Assembly (NCBI RefSeq): GCF_020150455.1
Contig: NZ_CP083740.1
Location: 2,604,001 to 2,668,000 of the forward strand
DNA from: Bremerella sp. TYQ1
GTDB lineage: Bacteria > Planctomycetota > Planctomycetia > Pirellulales > Pirellulaceae
Reading direction: 5' to 3'
Length of the DNA stretch: 64,000 nucleotides
In this document: positions 8,665 to 16,423 of the stretch, in pieces
Numbering within the stretch: position 1 is the first letter of the stretch
How the letters are laid out: each line of letters starts with the position of its first letter
Notes under the pieces: model-generated
The model's input: the letters and a program-made list of their open reading frames with translations, nothing else
Database searches by the model: none
What the model was told of the DNA's origin: nothing
Program-made: the position numbers and the translations under genes

Positions 8665-10563
8665 TCAACTGGAAGAGGTGGAATCGATCGTCTCCGGCGT
8701 TTCGACCTGACGCGATCCTTGCAGCCGCACAAAGTCGCCATGCTTGCTCTTGGTGATCTCGTCGATCCGCGACGTAAACGAGTTTTCGATCACGTCAGGG
8801 CGATCTTCAATTTCCCAAGGAATGTCGACGAAAAACGTGCTCCCTTTGCCCAGTTCGCTTTCAACACGAACGGTACCGCCAAGCAGTTGGCAAAGCTCAC
8901 GAACGATTGAAAGCCCCAGCCCAGTGCCGGAGTACTCCCGCGTGAGGGTATCTCCTTGAGAAGCAGTCCCTTGGCGGAACTTCTCGAAGATGATCTCCCG
9001 ATCTTCCTCGGCAATACCAACCCCGGTATCGCTTACGGAAAGTTCCAGACGCCCGTCGACTCGATTGACTCGTACAACGATTCGGCCACCTTCCGGGGTG
9101 AACTTGATTGCGTTGGAAAGCAGGTTCGTCAAAATTTGCTGGAACTTCGATTGATCCTGCAGCGCCGGTGCTTCCTCCGCATTGACGTGCAGCGTCAAGT
9201 CGATGTTCTTTTCCTCGGTCAGCGAACGCACCATGTCACATGCCCCGCTCACCACCGAAGCCACCGAGAACCGCGACGGACGAACTTCCATCCGGCCACT
9301 TTCGACTTTGGCGAGATCGAGAATGTCATTGATCATGTCCAGCAGCAAACGGCCGGACTTCTGGATGTTTTCAACGTACCGCTTCTGCTTATCATTCAAA
9401 CTATCGATACCACGCAGCACGTCGGAGAAACCGAGAATACTATTGAGCGGGGTGCGCAATTCATGACTCATGCTGGCCAGGAAGTCGCTCTTCAGGCAGT
9501 TCATTTCATAGAGCTGCATATTGGCTTGAGCCAACTGATCGACTTTGCCATCGAGGTCACGGTTCACATACGTCAGCTTGTTTTGGGCATCGATTAAGTG
9601 AGCCAACATGCGGTTGAATGATGTGGCCAGGTCTTCGAATTCATCACCGGTGTAAATCTCGGCACGAACATCAAGATGGCCTTGGCTGACTTCATCGCTC
9701 ACGTCGCGAAGATGTGTCAGTGGCTTCACGATGATATACCGCACGATCAAGTAAAGTGCGATCATCGAAAGCGCGACCGTAATGATCGCCGTCGCCAGCA
9801 GATACGCACGGTTCTTCGTCAGTGCGAACTGCGTGATCTCGTCCTTTTTGACAATCTTAATCACGTTGAACGGCAGCTCGTTTTCAACCAACGCACCTGT
9901 GGGAAACGCTGGAGCAAGATTCGTGTTGTGGCATGCAATCGCACAAGAACGTTTCCAGTAGATCGGCTGGTAGTAGATGTACTGCTCTTTCTCCGCATCG
10001 TAGAACGCTTCCGACGCCGGCGAGTATGCAATCAGGTCATCGTTGTCGTTATCGCGTCCGACATGCATAAGCTCGTCGGCGGTCTCTTGCGTTTCCAATT
10101 CTGGCGTACGTAGGAACTTTTCCAAAATCTCTTTGTCGCGGGTCTGCTGAATATCTTTCAGCTTTCGCAAGATTTCCGCTTCTTCTTCGTCCGCAGGAAG
10201 ATGGATCCGCTCGGCTGGGCGACGGGTCGCCGCCAAATCACGATCGGCCGCGTCAAGCGTCATGACTTGCCAATCGTAGTTGACGTACTCGAGATCGAGT
10301 CCGGTATCTTGAACGAGCTCTTCCCAACCGTCTGGGTTCTTTTGAGCCTGGGCGTCATGCTTCCAATGAATTTTCATCAGAACCGCATCGACCAGATGCC
10401 GCCCGGTGCTCAAGTTGTTGTTGTGCACCAGTTGCTCGGTTGACTGCCCATACCACCAAAAGCTGCCGGTGATCAGCAGCAGCAGGCACGTTCCGTACAG
10501 AAAGCGACATTTTCGCTCGAGATTAGTCTCGCCGAGAACTCGCTTGATGGAACGATACGACAT
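8665..10563 (-). CDS. Membrane histidine kinase with Tll0287-like (DUF3365) sensor, HAMP, HisKA, HATPase
   Basis: This 632-residue sensor kinase has an N-terminal TM helix (about 22-38) and an extracytoplasmic domain of about 200 residues carrying C207-A-I-A-C211-H212. A second TM helix, a HAMP segment, a coiled region, HisKA with the phospho-His in SMSHELRTPLNS, and a HATPase domain (LLSNAIKFTPEGG, DTGVGIAEEDRE, GTGLGLSIVRELC) follow. The sensor looks like the Tll0287/DUF3365 family, which binds haem c through CxxCH; here the spacing is CxxxCH. That suggests redox, oxygen or NO sensing if haem is attached. No receiver gene is adjacent, so the partner is unknown. Confidence 0.9.
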   Translation of the reverse strand: MSYRSIKRVLGETNLERKCRFLYGTCLLLLITGSFWWYGQSTEQLVHNNNLSTGRHLVDAVLMKIHWKHDAQAQKNPDGWEELVQDTGLDLEYVNYDWQVMTLDAADRDLAATRRPAERIHLPADEEEAEILRKLKDIQQTRDKEILEKFLRTPELETQETADELMHVGRDNDNDDLIAYSPASEAFYDAEKEQYIYYQPIYWKRSCAIACHNTNLAPAFPTGALVENELPFNVIKIVKKDEITQFALTKNRAYLLATAIITVALSMIALYLIVRYIIVKPLTHLRDVSDEVSQGHLDVRAEIYTGDEFEDLATSFNRMLAHLIDAQNKLTYVNRDLDGKVDQLAQANMQLYEMNCLKSDFLASMSHELRTPLNSILGFSDVLRGIDSLNDKQKRYVENIQKSGRLLLDMINDILDLAKVESGRMEVRPSRFSVASVVSGACDMVRSLTEEKNIDLTLHVNAEEAPALQDQSKFQQILTNLLSNAIKFTPEGGRIVVRVNRVDGRLELSVSDTGVGIAEEDREIIFEKFRQGTASQGDTLTREYSGTGLGLSIVRELCQLLGGTVRVESELGKGSTFFVDIPWEIEDRPDVIENSFTSRIDEITKSKHGDFVRLQGSRQVETPETIDSTSSS

Positions 10564-10567
10564 GGAT

Positions 10568-10680
10568 AGTTTTCAGTGTTCGGTTTTCAGTGTCCAGCAA
10601 CAAGCAACCGAACACGTCGGGAAATTCCTACCCTTGAATTCTAGCGCTTTCGGCCATCTGAAACTACCCAGATTTCCCGA
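10568..10680. repeat. Intergenic inverted repeats between histidine kinase and priA
   Basis: Two inverted repeats follow one another. GTGTTCGGTT (10576-10585) pairs perfectly with AACCGAACAC (10606-10615), and TCGGGAAAT (10617-10625) pairs perfectly with ATTTCCCGA (10672-10680). The left part contains the motif TTTTCAGTGTTCGG, closely similar to the repeat units at 59344-59466, so both may belong to one dispersed intergenic family. There is no U-tract, so these are not ordinary intrinsic terminators. Confidence 0.55.
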
Positions 10681-10687
10681 ACCAGGG

Positions 10688-12973
10688 TCACATCATGTCG
10701 ATCGGATCGACATCTGCGATCCATAAAACATCGTCAGGAACGGCGATTTTCTCGCGGCATCGCAGCACAGCGGCCCGCATCAGGTGGCGGTCAAAGCTAT
10801 GCAGCAGCAGGTGATAGCGGTAATTTCCTCGAAGTTTCTCGATCGGAGCCGGTGCCGGTCCCTGCTGCAAAATGTCTCCCCCCTGCTCTTCCGCAAAGCG
10901 TCCCAGTTCGTCAGACACCTGCTGCATGAACAGCTCCACCGTAGGCTGCGTCGGCCCCCGCGCAATGATCCGGACCATATGCGCAAAGGGTGTCATTTGG
11001 AAATCGCGACGAAACGGCAACTCGCGTTCAGCAAACAGCTTGTAATCGTGCCGAGTCGCCGCTTCGATCGCCGGATGATCAGGACTGAGCGTCTGCACGA
11101 GCACTTCCCCACCCAGATCGCCTCGGCCGGTTCGCCCGGCAACTTGCGTGATGAGCTGGAAGGTCCTTTCGCCGGCACGAACATCCGGAAAGTGAAGTGC
11201 TGTGTCAGCGTTGATGACGCCGACGAGCGTTACGTTCGGAAAGTCCAAACCCTTGGCGATCATCTGCGTGCCGACCAAGATTTTGACTTCGCGATTACGA
11301 AACCTCTCGAGCGCCGCTTCGTGCGAGCCTGGTTTCTTCATCGTATCGGAATCCATCCGAATGATAGGAAACGAGCCAAACTTCGCTTTCACTTCCTGTT
11401 CAAGCTTTTGCGTGCCGATGCCCGAAAATCGAATCCCGTTGTGACGACACGTTGGCTCAGGACAGACGCGTGGTGCCTTGCTACGGAAGTCGCAGTAATG
11501 GCATACCGTGCTACCGTCGGTGATATGATGCGTCAGTGGAATTTCACAGTGAGGACATTCCACCAGGTGACCGCACGCGGGGCACTGAATATGGGTACTG
11601 TGCCCTCGTCGATTCAGGAGCAAAATGATCTGACCATCCTGATCGAGTGTTCGCTTCATCGAGTGATAAAGCTGCCGACTGATTGCTCCGCGAAAACTGG
11701 CCGTCTTGTCGTATCGCATGTCGACAGTCCGCACGGCCGGCAAGGGACGATTTCCGATTCGATGCGGCATCGAAATCAATTCGTATTCTCCTTGCTGAGC
11801 ACGATAAAACGTTTCCAATGAAGGAGTAGCTGTTCCCAGAATCAGAGGCACTTTTTCATGTTCGGCCCGCTTCGCGGCAACTTCCCGAGCGTGGTAACGG
11901 GGGATCGAATCTTGCTTGAACGAGCTGTCATGCTCTTCATCAAGAATGATCATTCCCAATTGAGGTGTCGGAGCGAACACCGCACTGCGCGCTCCCACAA
12001 CTACGTTGACAATACCTGACGCGATTCGCTTCCACTGCCAATGTCGCTCGACATCGCTCATGTGGCTATGCAGCACAGCAATTCGATCGAAACGCGATGC
12101 GAACCGCTGCTTGGTTTGTGGCGTCAGACTGATCTCAGGCACCAAAACGATGGCCTGTTTTCCTTGGTCGATCACGTTCTGAATCGCTTGGATGTACACC
12201 TCGGTCTTGCCGCTTCCCGTCACACCGTGCAAGAGAATCGGTTTGGGATGCGGTGTTTGAACTTGATCGAGGATGGTCTTAAGCGCCGACGTTTGAATTT
12301 CGTTGAGTTGCTTGGATGGTTCACGCTCGATATCGATGTCGTCAAAATGAGCGTGACTGACTCGGCGAACTTCGGAACTAATCAGCTTCTTTTTCCGAAG
12401 GCCGGTAATCGGGGCCTGGGTACAGCCACACTTTTCGGCCAAATCGCCCGGCGTCATTGGTTTGGTGGCGGCTGCCAACGTCGTCAACACCTTTTGCTGC
12501 TTCTCAGGCAACTTGATCGAAGCCAACCGCATGGCGACTTCCTTAGGCACACTCAGCAGAGTTACCTCGCGTGTGCCTGCATTGCCCCGAACGGCCGCAG
12601 GAATGACGGCATCAAGAACTTGGCCCCAACTGGCCAGGTAATACTCCGCCATCCACTTCGTCATTTGCAGCATGTGCGAAGAAAGGAGCGTTTGTTGGTC
12701 GAGGGCTCCTAGGACGTGCTTCAACTTGCGGCGGCCATATTCCTTCCGCTCGACGGCAACACAGTAACCCATCACACGGCGATTCGATCTTCCCAAGGGA
12801 ACGTAGACGCGACGTCCAGGAACGACTTCGCCGACCATTTCATCAGGAACCAAGTAGTCGAACGTTTGCTCAGGCCCGGTCGACATAACAATGGAAGCTA
12901 CGAGCCCAGTCTGGGCATCGTCTTGCTCCCAGGGGGTCGAATCGTCGCCGAAAAGTCCCTTTTGATTCTTCAC
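10688..12973 (-). CDS. priA: Primosomal protein N' (PriA), replication restart helicase
   Basis: PriA reloads the replisome at abandoned forks. The 761-residue protein shows the N-terminal DNA-binding region (FDYLVPDEMVGEVVPGRRV), Walker A GVTGSGKTEVY, and the DEEH box ILDEEHDSSFKQD. Two zinc-binding clusters follow (CPACGHLVECPHCEIPL, then CHYCDFRSKAPRVCPEPTC), along with helicase motifs VGTQMIAKGLDFPNV and QVAGRTGRG. The length is close to the E. coli protein. The start is GTG at 12973, with no better ATG nearby. It is divergent from nadD. Confidence 0.96.
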   Translation of the reverse strand: MKNQKGLFGDDSTPWEQDDAQTGLVASIVMSTGPEQTFDYLVPDEMVGEVVPGRRVYVPLGRSNRRVMGYCVAVERKEYGRRKLKHVLGALDQQTLLSSHMLQMTKWMAEYYLASWGQVLDAVIPAAVRGNAGTREVTLLSVPKEVAMRLASIKLPEKQQKVLTTLAAATKPMTPGDLAEKCGCTQAPITGLRKKKLISSEVRRVSHAHFDDIDIEREPSKQLNEIQTSALKTILDQVQTPHPKPILLHGVTGSGKTEVYIQAIQNVIDQGKQAIVLVPEISLTPQTKQRFASRFDRIAVLHSHMSDVERHWQWKRIASGIVNVVVGARSAVFAPTPQLGMIILDEEHDSSFKQDSIPRYHAREVAAKRAEHEKVPLILGTATPSLETFYRAQQGEYELISMPHRIGNRPLPAVRTVDMRYDKTASFRGAISRQLYHSMKRTLDQDGQIILLLNRRGHSTHIQCPACGHLVECPHCEIPLTHHITDGSTVCHYCDFRSKAPRVCPEPTCRHNGIRFSGIGTQKLEQEVKAKFGSFPIIRMDSDTMKKPGSHEAALERFRNREVKILVGTQMIAKGLDFPNVTLVGVINADTALHFPDVRAGERTFQLITQVAGRTGRGDLGGEVLVQTLSPDHPAIEAATRHDYKLFAERELPFRRDFQMTPFAHMVRIIARGPTQPTVELFMQQVSDELGRFAEEQGGDILQQGPAPAPIEKLRGNYRYHLLLHSFDRHLMRAAVLRCREKIAVPDDVLWIADVDPIDMM

Positions 12974-13099
12974 AAAATCCCGAATAGTTGGCGTCTGGAA
13001 AGGTCATCCTGGCCAATTTCGGCCAAGACCGATACGATAGCACGTTGAGGGCAGCCTTCCCACCACGTCGAATTCGCGTCACGCGAAAGGGGGAGTACC

Positions 13100-13723
13100 A
13101 TGCGACTGGGAATCTACGGGGGATCGTTTTCCCCCATTCACAACGGGCATTTGCTTCTGGCGGAATCGTGTCGCGAGCAATGCCAGCTGGACGAAGTCTG
13201 GTTTATGCCAGCGGCCACGAATCCCTTGAAAGCCGATGGCACGCTGGCATCCGACGCCCATCGTGTTGCCATGATCGAATTGGCCATCGCTGGTAATCAC
13301 GCCTTCAAATGCAGTCCCATCGAACTGGAACGGGGCGGACTCAGCTACACGGTGGATACGCTTCGCGAAGTGCGAAAAATTGTTCCCCAGGCCGAACTGT
13401 TCCTTTTAGTTGGTGGGGATTCATTCGCTTCGTTTTATCATTGGCACAAGATCGACGAGATCTGCGAGCTGGCCACGATTAGCACCGTCGGCAGACCAGG
13501 CAGCGATCTGAACGACTGGGGTCAGCTTCCCGACGTTCTCAGCGAAGATCAAATGACCCGCATCAAACAGCATTTTGTTGAGATGCCGCTGATCGGACTA
13601 TCCAGCACTGACATCCGCCAGCGAATTCTAAGTCAACGATCCATCCGCTACATGGTGCCGCGAAGCGTCGAGAAGTACATCGAAACGCAGCACGTCTTTA
13701 AAAAACAGACTGCGAACGCTTAG
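13100..13723 (+). CDS. nadD: Nicotinate-nucleotide adenylyltransferase
   Basis: This enzyme converts nicotinate mononucleotide plus ATP to deamido-NAD in NAD synthesis. The 207-residue protein begins with the nucleotidyltransferase signature IYGGSFSPIHNGHLLLAE (GxFxPxHxGH) and ends with the second signature SSTDIRQRI (ISSTxIR). VGGDSFASF and the conserved region around FYHWHKIDEI are also present. A strong ribosome-binding site (GGGGGAG) precedes the ATG at 13100. The stop is only 12 bp from the stop of the convergent gene 13736-13996. Confidence 0.95.
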   Translation: MRLGIYGGSFSPIHNGHLLLAESCREQCQLDEVWFMPAATNPLKADGTLASDAHRVAMIELAIAGNHAFKCSPIELERGGLSYTVDTLREVRKIVPQAELFLLVGGDSFASFYHWHKIDEICELATISTVGRPGSDLNDWGQLPDVLSEDQMTRIKQHFVEMPLIGLSSTDIRQRILSQRSIRYMVPRSVEKYIETQHVFKKQTANA

Positions 13724-13735
13724 CGATTGCTATCA

Positions 13736-13996
13736 CTAGGCAGCTTTCCGGCGGCCCAAAACCTGGCCAAGCTGCGGTGCCAGCGGCAGTTGCTCCAGCG
13801 CTGGGTCACTTTTCAAAGCTTCTAAAACTTGATCGAGCTGCTCCATCGACGACAAACTGAGATCGAGAAAGATCCAACGTTTGCCCGCAATTTCGCATAC
13901 GCCTCCCCCTTGGCCGTCGAGCCATTCGCGGCGTATCTGATAGCCAAGGTCCTGGGCGGTGGCAATTGCCTGGTCAAGTAGATCGAGGGTGTGCAT
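13736..13996 (-). CDS. Conserved small hypothetical protein
   Basis: This 86-residue soluble protein has no signal peptide and no membrane segment. It looks like a compact alpha-beta-beta-alpha domain: a helix (DLLDQAIATAQDLGYQIR), a beta hairpin (GGGVCEIAGKRWIFLDLSL), then helices (SMEQLDQVLEALKSDPAL) and a basic C-terminus (LGRRKAA). It has one Cys. I do not recognise a named family. It is convergent with nadD and divergent from the kinase at 14221. The compositional regularity and unbroken frame support a real gene. Confidence 0.7.
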   Translation of the reverse strand: MHTLDLLDQAIATAQDLGYQIRREWLDGQGGGVCEIAGKRWIFLDLSLSSMEQLDQVLEALKSDPALEQLPLAPQLGQVLGRRKAA

Positions 13997-14220
13997 CCTT
14001 GCGAACTCCGATGATCTAGGTAATTTGCATTAGCAACCATAAAGGCTGCCGATTGTTCCGGCGGAAATTGTAGCCGTGAACGGGGGATCGTCGATAGACA
14101 TATTACGGGCCAGCATCGCGCCGGCGTCGAATTCGTAGAAAGGATTCTGCCAATTCGACGGATGCCAGCAGCTAGCTCGTCTCTCACCAGTCGCGAAATA
14201 CCATGCAAGCAGGCTCAAGG

Positions 14221-15075
14221 ATGAACCACTCGCAATCCCCCACTGAAGCTTCCCTCGTCGAACGCCAGGCGAAAGAAATCGAAATTCTGAAGCGCCGACT
14301 GCTCGAAGCGCAGAAGCTAACCGCCATGGGGGAACTTGTCAGCACGACAACGCATGAGTTCAACAACGTGCTGATGGCGGTGATCAATTATGCCCGGATG
14401 GGCCTGCGTCATAAGGACGAGCAAACCCGCAACAACTGCTTCGAGAAAATCGCCGCGGCCGGCGATCGTGCCGCGAAGATCACCACCGGCGTGTTGGCAA
14501 TGGCCAAGAATCGTGGCGATCGGATGGAGCCGACCGAACTTGCGAAGATCGTCGAAGACACGATCACTTTGCTCGAACGCGAACTGCGAAAATACCGCAT
14601 TGAACTCGACTTCCAAAACAGCGAAGTCCCCCAGGCTGTTGCCAACGGAAATCAAATTCAGCAGGTTTTATTGAACTTGATGATCAATGCCCGCCAGGCG
14701 ATGCCTCAAGGAGGGCGATTACTGCTGAAGCTTTCGTACGACGCCGACTCGAACATGGTCGATCTGCTGGTTCGCGACCACGGTACCGGCATTCCAGCAG
14801 ATCAGTTGCCCCACATTTTCGATGCTTTCTACACCACCAAAACCGGCCCTGACGAAACCGGCAAAGGGGGCACCGGGATCGGCTTGGCGGCTTGCCGCGA
14901 CATTGTCGAAGCCCACCAAGGAAAGATCCGCGTGCAAAGCACCGTCGGCATGGGAACCGCATTCACCATCCGGCTTCCAGCCGCAACCGCGAACCAAAAA
15001 TCAGGCTCGCCTGTCTCCAGCAGCGTACCGCTGACCGGCGGCAGTATGCTTCCCACTGCCCCGGTTCGGCAGTAA
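14221..15075 (+). CDS. Soluble sensor histidine kinase (NtrB-like HisKA/HATPase)
   Basis: This cytoplasmic kinase of 284 residues has a short N-terminal coiled coil (LVERQAKEIEILKRRLLEAQKL), a dimerisation/phosphoacceptor helix with TTTHEFNNVLMAVI, and a HATPase domain. The HATPase shows LLNLMINARQAMPQGG, RDHGTGIPADQLPHIFDAFYTTK and GGTGIGLAACRDIVEAHQG. The H-box HEFNN is typical of the HPK4/NtrB-like group. There is no sensor domain or receiver. ATG 14221 follows a GCAGG site; ATG 14203 is an alternative six codons upstream. It is directly upstream of the aroF attenuator region, with no sign that they share function. Confidence 0.88.
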   Translation: MNHSQSPTEASLVERQAKEIEILKRRLLEAQKLTAMGELVSTTTHEFNNVLMAVINYARMGLRHKDEQTRNNCFEKIAAAGDRAAKITTGVLAMAKNRGDRMEPTELAKIVEDTITLLERELRKYRIELDFQNSEVPQAVANGNQIQQVLLNLMINARQAMPQGGRLLLKLSYDADSNMVDLLVRDHGTGIPADQLPHIFDAFYTTKTGPDETGKGGTGIGLAACRDIVEAHQGKIRVQSTVGMGTAFTIRLPAATANQKSGSPVSSSVPLTGGSMLPTAPVRQ

Positions 15076-15116
15076 GCCGCGCGGCACGCTTCACCGCAAG
15101 TTCATAAAAAACGGAC

Positions 15117-15144
15117 TTGTCATAAACGAAAACGCGCACATAAT
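15117..15144 (+). promoter_or_regulatory. Candidate sigma70-type promoter of the aroF leader
   Basis: TTGTCA (15117-15122) and CATAAT (15139-15144) each differ from the consensus hexamers by one base and are 16 bp apart. The predicted start falls at about 15150-15152, at or next to the ATG of the leader peptide (15152). The leader would therefore be nearly or fully leaderless unless transcription starts further upstream. Motif match only. Confidence 0.55.
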
Positions 15145-15151
15145 AGGCGTT

Positions 15152-15223
15152 ATGAACAACTGGCAATTCTATTTTGGTTTCTTCTTTACCTACTTTCCGA
15201 GTAGGGCCGAGGATTCTGTGTAG
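15152..15223 (+). CDS. Aromatic-rich leader peptide of aroF (attenuation sensor)
   Basis: A 23-codon ORF (ATG 15152, TAG 15221-15223) encodes a peptide with six Phe, two Tyr and one Trp. Eight of these nine aromatic codons fall within positions 6-15 or just before, in the core FYFGFFFTYF (codons 6-15), with Trp at codon 4. The FFFTYFP run closely resembles the PheL leader of enteric pheA (FFFAFFFTFP). It sits 126 bp upstream of a DAHP synthase gene and is followed by a perfect intrinsic terminator, the expected layout for ribosome-mediated attenuation by charged tRNA-Phe/Tyr. The function is inferred; the codons and layout are seen directly. AGGCG lies about five bases upstream of the ATG. 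Confidence 0.75.
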   Translation: MNNWQFYFGFFFTYFPSRAEDSV

Positions 15224-15270
15224 ATTGCCGAAAGCATAACGCGAGAACTCCAAAGCCCTGAATCGGAAAG
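15193..15270 (+). promoter_or_regulatory. Candidate antiterminator pairing in the aroF leader RNA
   Basis: CTTTCCGA (15193-15200, inside the last aromatic codons of the leader ORF) is perfectly complementary to TCGGAAAG (15263-15270). AGGGC (15203-15207) is complementary to GCCCT (15255-15259). Together they give 13 base pairs with a small internal loop (GT against GAA). The 3' partner covers the left arm and loop of the terminator at 15253-15288, so the two structures are mutually exclusive. A further five-base match, GATTC (15212-15216) with GAATC (15260-15264), would also compete. Complementarity is seen directly; regulation is inferred. Confidence 0.6.
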
Positions 15271-15288
15271 CGATTCAGGGCTTTTTTT
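15253..15288 (+). terminator. Intrinsic terminator (attenuator) upstream of aroF
   Basis: A perfect 13-bp stem (15253-15265 with 15271-15283; AAGCCCTGAATCG against its complement) closes a five-base loop (GAAAG) and runs directly into seven T residues (15282-15288). It lies between the leader-peptide stop (15223) and the aroF start (15350). Read-through is therefore required to express aroF from the leader promoter. Confidence 0.88.
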
Positions 15289-15349
15289 GTTTCTGCACTT
15301 AACCAAACGACCTGACACCTCACGAAAATTTGCCTGGGAAGAGAAAGCC

Positions 15350-16375
15350 ATGATCATTGTGATGAAACGAGATGCGACCGGCGAGATGATTCAACATGCC
15401 GCCGAAAAAGTCGAGAAATTAGGGCTCAAAGCCCACGTCATCGAAGGGACCGAAAGGACCGTGATCGCCGCGATTGGCGATAAACGAGAAGAAATGCGGG
15501 AATCGCTGGAAACCGTCGCTGGCGTATCGAAAGTGGTCCCGATTCTCGCCCCTTATAAAGTTGCCAGCCGCGAAGTTAAGCCGGAACCAACGCTCGTTAA
15601 AGCAGGCAGCCTGGAAGTTGGTAGCGGCAAGTGTGGGGTCATCGCTGGTCCTTGCAGTGTCGAAAACGAAGAACAAATCGTCAAAACGGCCAGATCGGTC
15701 AAAGCTGCAGGAGCCACCGCGCTGCGGGGCGGCGCGTTCAAGCCACGCACGAGCCCTTACTCGTTCCAGGGTTTGAAGGAAGATGGCCTCAAAATGTTGG
15801 CCACGGCTCGAGAAGAGACCGGACTCGCCGTTGTCACCGAAGTGGTCGCCTCGGAAGATGTCGAGCTGGTCGCCAAATACGCCGACGTGCTGCAAATTGG
15901 TGCTCGCAATATGCAGAACTATCGCCTACTGGAAGCGGTCGGCCGAGTCGATCGAGCCGTCCTTCTCAAGCGAGGCCCATCCGCCACGATCGACGAACTG
16001 CTTCTGGCCGCTGAGTATATCCTGAACGAAGGCAACAGCCGCGTGATGCTGTGCGAGCGCGGGATTCGCACATTCGAATCGCATACTCGCTTCACCCTTC
16101 CCTTGGCCACGGTGACTTACCTGCATCAAAAGACGCACTTGCCGATCGTCATCGATCCAAGCCATGGAACAGGTCACACATCGCTGGTTCCTGATATGTG
16201 CGTAGCGGCGGTCGCCATCAAAGCGGACGGTATCATTGTGGAAGTCCACCCCGAGCCAGATGAAGCGATGAGCGACGGTTACCAGTCGCTCGATTTGCCA
16301 TCGTTCGCCGACACGATGAAGCGATGCCGAGCGGTAGCCGATGCCGTCGGTATCGAGTGCGGTGCCCAAGTCTAG
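15350..16375 (+). CDS. aroF: 3-deoxy-7-phosphoheptulonate (DAHP) synthase, type I-beta with N-terminal ferredoxin-like domain
   Basis: This enzyme condenses phosphoenolpyruvate with erythrose 4-phosphate, the first step of the shikimate pathway. In the 341-residue protein, residues 1-70 ([20 protein letters not shown] ...) form the ferredoxin-like regulatory domain known from the Thermotoga enzyme, where it mediates inhibition by Tyr and Phe. The barrel follows with [45 protein letters not shown] and [15 protein letters not shown] 15350 is chosen because GGGAAGAGAAAG precedes it and the domain begins there; an upstream in-frame TTG at 15287 lies in the terminator. The upstream attenuator suggests control by aromatic amino-acid supply. 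Confidence 0.96.
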   Translation: MIIVMKRDATGEMIQHAAEKVEKLGLKAHVIEGTERTVIAAIGDKREEMRESLETVAGVSKVVPILAPYKVASREVKPEPTLVKAGSLEVGSGKCGVIAGPCSVENEEQIVKTARSVKAAGATALRGGAFKPRTSPYSFQGLKEDGLKMLATAREETGLAVVTEVVASEDVELVAKYADVLQIGARNMQNYRLLEAVGRVDRAVLLKRGPSATIDELLLAAEYILNEGNSRVMLCERGIRTFESHTRFTLPLATVTYLHQKTHLPIVIDPSHGTGHTSLVPDMCVAAVAIKADGIIVEVHPEPDEAMSDGYQSLDLPSFADTMKRCRAVADAVGIECGAQV

Positions 16376-16391
16376 CGAAATGCGGCAACCT

Positions 16392-16423
16392 CGAAAGGTC
16401 TCGCGTTAGTTCGAGACCTTTCG
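16392..16423. other. Perfect 12-bp hairpin across convergent gene ends
   Basis: CGAAAGGTCTCG (16392-16403) and CGAGACCTTTCG (16412-16423) form a perfect stem with an eight-base loop. It spans the last codons and stop of the minus-strand gene (stop at 16406) and lies 17 bp after the aroF stop. No U-tract follows on either strand, so it may be an RNA-stabilising or Rho-assisted end rather than an intrinsic terminator. Confidence 0.5.

Noticed and set aside
15252..15349. T-box or aromatic riboswitch upstream of aroF
   Set aside because: No T-box specifier stem or conserved T-box sequence is seen; the small aromatic ORF and terminator explain the region better.
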